DNA from: Zelonia costaricensis
Lineage: Eukaryota > Euglenozoa > Kinetoplastea > Trypanosomatida > Trypanosomatidae
Direction: 5' to 3'
DNA length: 34,351 bases
Assembly: GCA_030849075.1 (NCBI GenBank)
Contig: JASAOO010003272.1
Location: forward strand, 1 to 34,351
This document shows positions 27,943-34,351 of the stretch, piece after piece (within the stretch, counting starts at the first letter, position 1; the number at the start of each line of letters is the position of its first letter). The notes beneath the pieces are model-generated. The model searched no databases. It saw nothing but the letters and a program-made list of their open reading frames with translations, and was not told where the DNA came from. Both the position numbers and the translations under genes were made by a program.

Positions 27943-29336
27943 ACACTCGTAAGCCCGCTCGGGAGCAGCGGCTTAGACACAGAAGAGGGTGCATGATGCA
28001 GTCGGAGAGATGTGCGAATGTGTGCGTGTGCGTGTGTGGCTGTTGTGTCGTGGTAAAGAAGCGACACGCGCCGCGACGTCCGCGTCAACGTGGCACACAG
28101 AGTGCACATGAGACGGAGACACGACGGACGAACAGGCGCACACAAGCGACGACGACGACGCGAGATGGGCGACGACGGGTGGCACGGCGGCGGCGGCGGC
28201 GGAGGGGGCGGGGGCCGAGGCGGCGCGAGGAAAAGAAGGAGACGAAAACCGAAATCGAACCGAAGGGAGCGAAAGCAAAAACGAGAAAGAACGACGAACG
28301 ACGAAGACTTAAACTCATCATGAGGGGGGAGGGGGGAAGTGAGGACGGAGCGGGAGGAGGAGGAGGAGGAGCAGTGCGCGCGTGTGGGTAGGGTGGTGGT
28401 GGTGGTGGTGGGAGATGTCTCAGCAAAGCAGTGCGAAAAGGGAGGAAGAACACGCGAGGCGAACTTCCTTCCCGCTCTCCCTGTTTCGGCCACTGCGAGC
28501 GACGTACCCCCCTCCCCCCGCGCATACGCACGTACACTGGGCACCCCCCTCACCGATCCGTCCTCGCTATTAGGAACTCCATCGGCGGCGCAGACGGAGA
28601 ACACACAAACACACAAAGAGGGCGAGGGGAAGCGCGCAGTCAGCGACAAAGACAACGGCGCAGAGGCACACACACACACGTGCACACACCCACACGTGAG
28701 GGGAACGGAAGGAACGGGTGCGGGCGGGGGTGAAGCACAAACCTCAAACAAAGGTGTAGAAGACGCTTCGCACAGGCGAGAAGAGAAGACAACCGGCGCG
28801 ACGTGTAGTGACGGGGAAGAGGAGGGGGGGAGGGGAGGTGCGAGAGACACACCATCACAGCGCGCGCTCTGACGATCGTCGGTGTGACCTCGAGGCCGCG
28901 TGTTCGCCCAAGCGTGCGCGTTTGTCTCTGTGTGACGGGCATTGAAGCCCTTGGGCCACACTCCGCGTGCACCGAGCCCTCTGCCTCCTTCTCTCACACA
29001 CTCTCTCTCCCCCCCTTCCCACCCTTCACGAACACATCATGAGGCACACATACACACATACACACACACCGACACACGAGGAGGTGCGGTGGGTGAGAGA
29101 ACGAAGATGAAACTTCGAGGAAAGAAGACGAAGAGTGGAGGGCGTCATTGTGGCGGACGCGCGCAACATCTCAAGCAACGAGCGATGTACCGCCAAATTC
29201 AAAAAAACAGACGAGAAAGGGTGGGGTGGCGAGGAGGGGGGGGGAGTTCGGTGGGTCACGATCGGCTTCGCGTTGTCACAGCTTCCACTGTCACTCCACT
29301 GCCACGCCTACCCCTCTTGTCGTGCTTACCACACCT

Positions 29337-30746
29337 CTACAGCTCAATCACAATGCTGTACGTGCCGATCACCATGATCAGCAGCGCCACGACAAGGTAC
29401 ACGTACGCACGAACGCGCTTGAAGGTGAGGCACGGCGTCGCCACGAAGACCTTCTTCCAGTATGCCCACGTGTTGCGGTCCTCATCGGGGTGGGCGACGG
29501 CGTACTTCACCTGCATCGAGAGCAGCGAGGGGATGATCATCACCATGCACGCCGACGGCAGCGCGCCGATGAAGGCGACGACCGTGTTGACGGCAGAGGT
29601 GGGCATGGCCATGGCCAGAGCCCATACGATGAGGTTGATGAACAGGCGCAGCCCAATGCCGATCCAGCTGCGCGGCTTGCACTTCACCGTCTGGTCGATC
29701 AGCTGCATGGCGGACATGAACTGCAGCGGGTAGGTGAAGATGATGTTCAGCACAAAGAAGACGCGCACACTCGTGCCCCACGGCGAGTGCTCCATCTCGG
29801 CGACGAGCGACGTGGACATCTGATTGCCGTAGGCGAGGTAGCCGGTCAGACCGAACAGGAGGTACCACGCGATCACGCCGGCAATCACGAAGGTGACCAT
29901 GGTCGGGACGAGCTTCTTCTGCGTGCAGGCCGCGTGCACGGGCAGGATAATGGCAATACCCTCCAACACCATCATGTTGTTCGCGAGGTTGTTGAACCAC
30001 CCGACAGGGATGCGGTTGCCCGCGGCGTTGATGCCGGGGTGCACGCCGCTTTGGCTGAGGCGCTTGATCGTCTCGGCGAAGCAGCAGACCAGCGAGTAGA
30101 AGACGCTGATGGTCGCAATGATCGACGCCACGGCGAGGAGCGAGAGGTTGTCGGAGAAGCACGTCATGGGGAAGCCCAGGATGAGAATCAACGAGACCCA
30201 CAGGTACTTCGATCCGTTAAAGGAGGCGAGCTCATCCATGGTTTCACCAAAGAGCTGCGAGTACATGAGGCAGAAGCCGAACTGCGTCAGGCACATGGCC
30301 ACAAACAGGAACCAGCCAAGGCCGGCGCCGCACACGTAGCGGCACACCTGCGAGTACGTCGTCACATCGCGACGGTTGATCGTCACCTTGACATCGAGCA
30401 GCAGCCGGGTGCAGTCAACGACCGCGGCCCCGATGAGAAGGGCGAGGATGACGGAGACCACGTAGCCGGCGTCGGGATAGAAGGTGGGGAGGAGGAAGAC
30501 ACCCGTGCCGACGTTTGCCTTGAAGACGTGGAAGGCAGACTTGTAGATGTTCGTGTTCTCCTTGAGCTCACCCGCGGCCGCGCGGCTACTCGGGACGTCC
30601 TCGTCATCCATGTCGACGTAGTCGTTGCCCACGGTGACGCCGCCGTCGCCGGTGCCCTTGAAGAGCGGCTTGCCGTCCGCGTCGTCGACTTCGGCCATGT
30701 TGACGAAGCCCTCAATGAGGGCCTTGCGCTGGCGTTCGTCCTGCAT
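29337..30746 (-). CDS. Amino-acid permease, AAAP family (downstream tandem copy)
   Basis: 469 residues from the Met at 30746; the open frame extends 155 codons upstream, but that part is simple repeat and pyrimidine tract. The start is supported by the matching N-terminus of the paralogue (QRxALIEGFVNM). A cytosolic, acidic N-tail (DYVDMDDED at 42-50) is followed by about 11 membrane segments (roughly 70-90, 95-115, 143-163, 181-196, 200-222, 258-273, 281-303, 325-345, 363-381, 385-410, 446-465). TM1 has the FKANVGTGVFLLP signature, typical of the AAAP (amino acid/auxin permease) family with its G-x-G break used in substrate binding. It should import amino acids by proton or sodium coupling across the plasma or an organelle membrane; substrate cannot be read from sequence. 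It is the partner of the gene at 31689-33119, from which it differs mainly in the N-tail, the 171-183 and 226-243 loops, and the C-terminus. Its downstream flank is very long. Confidence 0.92.
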   Translation of the reverse strand: MQDERQRKALIEGFVNMAEVDDADGKPLFKGTGDGGVTVGNDYVDMDDEDVPSSRAAAGELKENTNIYKSAFHVFKANVGTGVFLLPTFYPDAGYVVSVILALLIGAAVVDCTRLLLDVKVTINRRDVTTYSQVCRYVCGAGLGWFLFVAMCLTQFGFCLMYSQLFGETMDELASFNGSKYLWVSLILILGFPMTCFSDNLSLLAVASIIATISVFYSLVCCFAETIKRLSQSGVHPGINAAGNRIPVGWFNNLANNMMVLEGIAIILPVHAACTQKKLVPTMVTFVIAGVIAWYLLFGLTGYLAYGNQMSTSLVAEMEHSPWGTSVRVFFVLNIIFTYPLQFMSAMQLIDQTVKCKPRSWIGIGLRLFINLIVWALAMAMPTSAVNTVVAFIGALPSACMVMIIPSLLSMQVKYAVAHPDEDRNTWAYWKKVFVATPCLTFKRVRAYVYLVVALLIMVIGTYSIVIEL

Positions 30747-30768
30747 TCTCGCGGAGCTGCTGAGCACG

Positions 30769-30840
30769 CTGCACACACACACACGGTGGATGGAGGGATG
30801 TAGGGAGGGGGGGGGGCGGGGGAAGGAAGGAAGAGAAGGA
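30769..30840 (-). promoter_or_regulatory. Candidate splice acceptor and pyrimidine tract, downstream permease
   Basis: A nearly pure C/T tract in the RNA sense (complement of 30785-30840) is followed, after a short (GT)n, by AG at the complement of 30769-30770, giving a 5' UTR of about 22 nt. Confidence 0.5.
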
Positions 30841-31041
30841 ACTGGTGTATATAGATGCAGGTTCGACTCGATGGGTCGCGAAGACGGATTGCAGTGTGCC
30901 GTGTGGGTGGTGCTGTGCGGTGGTCGGAGGCCGAGACGAAAGGTGATGGCAGGGGGGAGGGGGGGGGAGAGGGTTTCTAGGTGCGGAGTTGACACGATCG
31001 CGGTGGTGGAAGCGTGGAAGAGCCGCATCGATGGTGCGGGC

Positions 31042-31067
31042 GTGTGTGTGTGTGTGTGTGTGTGTGT
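31042..31067. repeat. TG dinucleotide microsatellite
   Basis: A TG run of about 13 units; inverted with respect to the CA run about 80 bases to the right, so the two could form a hairpin in RNA. Confidence 0.95.
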
Positions 31068-31145
31068 CACACAGCGAGAGAGGGGAGTGGGGGAAGGAGA
31101 GGTGACGTGGGGGTAGTGATAAGAGGCGTGGTGGCGGTTGGAGGT

Positions 31146-31165
31146 AACACACACACACACACACA
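31146..31165. repeat. CA dinucleotide microsatellite
   Basis: A CA run of about 10 units, complementary to the TG run at 31042-31067. Confidence 0.95.
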
Positions 31166-31492
31166 TTCGGCCTCGTCGCCGAGGCAGGGAGGGGGGCGAG
31201 AGGTGCACCATCGCTACAGGCCCACGCCGCGATGACTGCGCGTGCGTGAGTGTCTTTGCGTGCGTGGCTTCAGAGTCGAAGGACTATCGCGCGATGCTGC
31301 AGAAGAGAGTCGAGGAGAAGAGGAGGAGGAGGGTGAGGTGTGTGCATGTGTGTGCGTGGCAGGCCAACCGAAGGAGGACTTAGAAAGCAGGTCCGGGAGG
31401 AGGCGGGGGGAGGTGAGGCTTCTCCCTCGAGGAAGCGCTTCGCGAAGAGAAGACACAGAGTGAGTTACCAAGCCCACCCCCCCAAACACACA

Positions 31493-31517
31493 AACACACA
31501 CACACACACACACACAC
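31493..31517. repeat. CA dinucleotide microsatellite
   Basis: A CA run with a short AAACA interruption, about 170 bases downstream of the upstream permease stop codon; probably in its 3' UTR. Confidence 0.9.
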
Positions 31518-31688
31518 GCGCAGGGATTGTGTTGCTGAAGAACAGGAACGCAAACCCACGCATTTACCAAACAAAAAAGAAAGGGACCTAGAGGAAGAGG
31601 GAAAAGAATCGAGGGCACAAGGCTCCGACATCAAAACACACACACACAAACGCACTCCTCGGTGCTGCACCTCCCCTGAATACTCGGT

Positions 31689-33119
31689 TTATAGGTTAGT
31701 GAAGATGCTGTACGTGCCGATCACCATGATCAGCAGCGCCACGACGAAGTACACGTACGCACGAACGCGCAGGAACGTGAAGCACGGCGTTTTGATGAAG
31801 ACCTTCTTCCAGTACGCCGCGGTGTTGCGGTCCTCATCGGGGTGGGTGACGGCATAGTCGACATGCATCACGAGCAGCGAGGGGATGATCATCACCATGC
31901 ACGCCGACGGCAGCGCGCCGATTAGGCCAACCACGACGTTGACTGCCGACGTAGGCATGGCCATGGCTAGGGCCCACACGATGAGGTTGATGAGCAGGCG
32001 CAGCCCAAGGCCGATCCAGCTGCGCGGCTTGCACTTCACAACCTGGTCGATCAGCTGCATGGCGGACATGAACTGCAGCGGGTAGGTGAAGATGATGTTC
32101 AAGATGAAGAAAACGCGGATGCTCGTGCCCCACGGCGTGTGCTCCACCGCGGCGATCAGCGAGGTCGTCATGGTGTTGCCGTGCGCGAGGTAGCCGGTCA
32201 GACCGAACAGGAGATACAGCAGAATGACGCCGGCAATCACGAAGGTGGCCATGGTCGGGACGAGCTTCTTCTGCGTGCAGGCCGCGTGCACGGGCAGGAT
32301 AATGGCAATACCCTCGAGCGACATCATGTTGTTCGCGAGGTTGTTGAACCACCCGACAGGGATGCGGTTGCCGGCCACGTCGCACGTAGGGTGCACGCCT
32401 TGCTGCGCCAGGATGCGGCAGCTCTCGATCAGGCAGCACAGCAGCGAGTAGAAGACACTGACACTGGCAATGATCGACGCCACGGCGAGGAGCGAGAGGT
32501 TGTCGGAGAAGCACGTCATGGGGAAGCCCAGGATGAGCAGGAAGGTCACCCATACGTACTTGGCCCCGGTGAAGTCTTCAAGTGTCACCATGGTGTCACC
32601 AAAGAGCTGCGAGTACATGAGGCAGAAGCCGAACTGCGTCAGGCACATGGCCACAAACAGGAACCAGCCAAGGCCGGCGCCGCACACGTAGCGGCACACC
32701 TGCGAGTACGTCGTCACATCGCGACGGTTGATCGTCACCTTGACGTGGATGAGTAGCCGGGTGCAGTCAACGACCACGCAGCCGATCAGCACCCCGAGAA
32801 TGACGCCCACCACGTAGCCGGCGTCGGGATAGAAGGTGGGGAGCATGAAGACACCCGTGCCGACGTTTGCCTTGAAGACGTGGAAGGCAGACTTGTAGAT
32901 GTTCGTGTTCTCCTTGAGCTCCGCCACATTGCCGCCGTGCCCAGTCGCCGTCTCCTCGTCATCCATGTCGACGTAGTCCTGCCCGCCCTTGCGGCCGCTC
33001 TGCGCGAAGAGGAAGTCGTCCTCGTTGGCGTTGCGCCCGCCAGCGCCCTCCACCTCGGACATGTTGACGAAGCCCTCGATGAGGGCCTGCCGCTGCCGAT
33101 CTGCTGCCGCCTTCTCCAT
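31689..33119 (-). CDS. Amino-acid permease, AAAP family (upstream tandem copy)
   Basis: 476 residues, starting MEKAAADRQRQALIEGFVNM; the start lies about 20 nt after a good AG with a pyrimidine tract. Topology matches the neighbour: an acidic cytosolic tail (DYVDMDDEE at 48-56), then about 11 membrane segments beginning with FKANVGTGVFMLP near 83-95. The family imports amino acids; the substrate is not evident. By eye about four fifths of residues are shared with the downstream copy. Differences cluster in the N-tail (27-70), the loop near 174-190, the loop near 230-250 and the last residues (IFTNL against IVIEL), so the two may differ in substrate, localisation or regulation. Leishmania AAP3-type transporters are also tandem, but I cannot assign this pair to AAP3 or another named member. 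Confidence 0.92.
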   Translation of the reverse strand: MEKAAADRQRQALIEGFVNMSEVEGAGGRNANEDDFLFAQSGRKGGQDYVDMDDEETATGHGGNVAELKENTNIYKSAFHVFKANVGTGVFMLPTFYPDAGYVVGVILGVLIGCVVVDCTRLLIHVKVTINRRDVTTYSQVCRYVCGAGLGWFLFVAMCLTQFGFCLMYSQLFGDTMVTLEDFTGAKYVWVTFLLILGFPMTCFSDNLSLLAVASIIASVSVFYSLLCCLIESCRILAQQGVHPTCDVAGNRIPVGWFNNLANNMMSLEGIAIILPVHAACTQKKLVPTMATFVIAGVILLYLLFGLTGYLAHGNTMTTSLIAAVEHTPWGTSIRVFFILNIIFTYPLQFMSAMQLIDQVVKCKPRSWIGLGLRLLINLIVWALAMAMPTSAVNVVVGLIGALPSACMVMIIPSLLVMHVDYAVTHPDEDRNTAAYWKKVFIKTPCFTFLRVRAYVYFVVALLIMVIGTYSIFTNL

Positions 33120-33139
33120 GATGGGCGTCCGTGCGACGA

Positions 33140-33193
33140 CTGCAAAGAGCGGGAGGGAGGGGTGTTAGTGGGAGAGAGTTGAGGGGGGGGGGA
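33140..33193 (-). promoter_or_regulatory. Candidate splice acceptor and pyrimidine tract, upstream permease
   Basis: A C/T-rich tract in the RNA sense (complement of 33147-33193, with a run of C) is followed by AG at the complement of 33140-33141, giving a 5' UTR of about 20 nt before the ATG at 33119. Confidence 0.5.
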
Positions 33194-34193
33194 AGGTGCG
33201 CGGGTCGTCTGCGGCGTCACTGAACGGCGGAAACTACAAGAGACTCCCACGTGCACGACGCCAAGCGCGAGGGTAAAACGAAGCTCGCAACTGCGTGTTT
33301 GTGTGTATGTGTGTGTGTGTGCTTCTGCCTCTCTGTTCGCTCACGTCGCCAGTGCCACGCTGACGGCAAGCCAGCAGTGTGTGCGCACGAGGACACACAC
33401 ACACAGTGAAACAAGTGACACGTCGTCAGCGGAACTGCGACCGAGGCGCAACGCACAACACTCAAATAGAGAGAGAGCGGGCGAGCGAGCGAGAACGGAG
33501 AACGAAGAACAAAGACAAAAAAAAGTGAAGAGAGGAGGAGGAGGCGGGTGCCGTCAAGGTAATGACGCTGGCAAAGGCACACCGCAGTGAAGGCAGGAGG
33601 AGGAAGGTTGGGGGGAGGGGAGGGGAGGGACTCTTGGATGGGGTGGAACGAAGGGGAGGAGGGCAGCAGCCGTGTTGTGCAGGGGCTGATGCAGCTCGAG
33701 AAGCAAGCAGGGGTATGTCTACCAGGGTCGGAGAGGCAAAGGGCAGAGAGAAATAGAGGCGGGGGACGGGGGGTGGGGGTGGGAACTGGCGACAGTTGCT
33801 GGACGTATTGCAGGAGATAATAGGTGGGAGAAGGTACGGAGGGAAGCAAGAGAACAAGGAATTTGGCCAACACACATGCAGGGGAACGACGGCCGAGGTG
33901 GAGGGGGTGGGAGGGGCGATCCAGGGCGCAGTCGAACTTGCTGCGGTGGATATGTGTGTATGCGAGGCCTCTACGGAGTTTCACAGTTGCGGTGATTCAG
34001 TTTAACGAATGCACCCACCCACACACACACAGAGGAGGAAGAAAATAAGAAGAGAGAAATGCAGAAGTTTTCGTGACGGAGTCAAGAGGCGGTTGCACGT
34101 GTCTGTGTCTGTGTATGAGGCGACGATGGCGGAGAGAGGAGAAGCGGAAAACCCCTTGACACGCTGTCCGGCACCGGAGGGGTCTTAGGGTCT

Positions 34194-34213
34194 ACACACA
34201 CACACACACACAC
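34194..34213. repeat. CA dinucleotide microsatellite
   Basis: A CA run of about 10 units near the right edge. Confidence 0.95.
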
Positions 34214-34351
34214 GAGACGTGGACGACGACACGCGTGCACCACAACACCACAGAAACACGTCGCCAAAGGGAGCGACCCACACACACGGAGGACGAGCGG
34301 CTCGAGATCGTCGAGCAAGCGGGCCACCTTCACTACAGCCGAGTGGCGAAG

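Larger units (their letters stand above)
25940..29336. other. 3.4 kb intergenic region, 3' side of the amino-acid permease array
   Basis: This is the longest gap in the window. The left 250-500 bases are the 5' flank of MRD1; the rest should be the 3' UTR of the first permease or a non-coding unit. It holds TG repeats (25975-25991, 26428-26451), CA repeats (26866-26892, 27557-27587, 27905-27934), several RNA-sense pyrimidine tracts (26195-26219, 27262-27305, 28225-28345, 28780-28850), and a plus-strand pyrimidine tract at 28979-29030. The frames open here (for example 27747-28997 minus) read as Pro/Ser/Val/Cys repeats and are not credible genes. No tRNA or retroelement protein is visible. Confidence 0.6.
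30747..31688. other. Intergenic region between the two permease genes
   Basis: It holds the 5' flank of the downstream permease (pyrimidine tract in RNA sense at 30785-30840, and C-rich tract at 30950-30970) and the 3' UTR of the upstream permease. A TG repeat (31042-31067) and CA repeats (31146-31165, 31493-31517) are present. No gene is seen. Confidence 0.6.
29897..32921. repeat. Tandem gene duplication (two permease copies, about 2.35 kb unit offset)
   Basis: The two permease genes align at a constant offset of 2352 bases over their central parts. Perfect matches include 29897-29963 with 32249-32315 (67 bp), 30115-30185 with 32467-32537 (71 bp), 30244-30392 with 32596-32744 (149 bp) and 30495-30569 with 32847-32921 (75 bp), separated by diverged blocks. 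Flanking non-coding sequences do not obviously match. Confidence 0.9.
33120..34351. other. 5' flank of the permease array to the right edge
   Basis: No credible gene. It holds the splice-acceptor region of the upstream permease, RNA-sense pyrimidine runs (33147-33193, 33525-33545, 33590-33665, 33755-33785), short TG/CA stretches (33298-33322, 33391-33405, 34018-34030) and a CA repeat at 34194-34213. The last 30-120 bases are more complex and may approach the 3' end of the next gene, but no frame can be supported. Confidence 0.55.

Noticed and set aside
28310..28325. Box C-like ATGATGA on the minus strand (possible C/D snoRNA)
   Set aside because: No box D (CTGA) occurs at a fitting distance, and the site is a short palindrome.
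27747..28997. 416-codon minus-strand frame in the 3.4 kb gap
   Set aside because: It translates pyrimidine tracts and TG repeats into Pro/Ser/Val/Cys runs, with no ordered segment.
25940..29336. SIDER or other degenerate retroposon in the long gap
   Set aside because: I cannot recognise a SIDER signature or retroelement protein remnant by eye. A search with SIDER1/2 profiles would decide.
29148..30803. 551-codon plus-strand frame opposite the downstream permease
   Set aside because: It is the antisense shadow of a clear permease gene. The translation is His/Asp/Glu/Arg-rich with no domain, and GC-rich codon bias explains its length.
30747..31211. 155-codon N-terminal extension of the downstream permease
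   Set aside because: It is absent from the paralogue and translates simple repeats and the splice tract.
33217..33984. 255-codon minus-strand frame upstream of the permeases
   Set aside because: Low-complexity Leu/Pro/Ser/His from pyrimidine tracts and CA repeats; no homology signal.
34082..34333. 83-codon frame near the right edge
   Set aside because: It lacks an ATG at its listed start (the codon at 34331-34333 is GTG in the minus sense) and runs into a TG repeat. It could be the tail of an upstream gene, but this cannot be supported.
1..34351. tRNA, rRNA, CRISPR, bacterial operon or plasmid features
   Set aside because: None seen. The all-minus intronless gene array with pyrimidine tracts is a kinetoplastid nuclear layout.

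Overview
The window looks like nuclear DNA of a trypanosomatid, most likely Leishmania or a close relative in the Leishmaniinae. It is GC-rich. All nine convincing genes are intronless and lie on the minus strand, as in a polycistronic directional gene cluster. The gaps hold long (CA/TG)n microsatellites, poly-G runs and plus-strand purine tracts. Read in the RNA sense, those purine tracts are polypyrimidine tracts that usually sit just upstream of an AG and an ATG, which is the trans-splicing and polyadenylation layout of this group. The proteins are rich in Ala, Ser, Pro and Thr low-complexity inserts, also typical. The exact species cannot be fixed by reading alone.

In transcription order (right to left) the genes are: two tandem amino-acid permease paralogues of the AAAP type (33119-31689 and 30746-29337); after an unusually long 3.4 kb gap, a five-RRM protein that I identify as the MRD1/RBM19 pre-rRNA processing factor (25939-22997); a 1722-residue HEAT-repeat protein with PP2A scaffold/PP4R1-like signatures (22100-16932); an 855-residue coiled-coil protein of unknown function (16200-13633); a mitochondrial, polytopic, rhomboid-like protein that lacks the catalytic Ser and His (12969-11773); a 1981-residue largely disordered Ser/Pro/Ala-rich protein (9924-3979); a 490-residue protein of unknown function (3189-1717); and a small single-CCCH zinc-finger protein (1197-499).

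Genes in such clusters are co-transcribed but usually not functionally linked, so I infer no common pathway across the window. The two permeases are a true functional pair (tandem duplication), and their mosaic of identical and diverged blocks suggests gene conversion. Regulation is expected to be post-transcriptional; the parts of interest are the 3.4 kb region downstream of the permeases, the complementary TG/CA repeats and the pyrimidine tracts.

The most interesting points are the catalytically dead rhomboid (a candidate for the trypanosomatid TimRhom class of the mitochondrial import machinery), the permease mosaic, the 3.4 kb non-coding stretch, and two plus-strand pyrimidine tracts that look like antisense splice acceptors. 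I found no mobile-element protein, tRNA, rRNA or CRISPR array.
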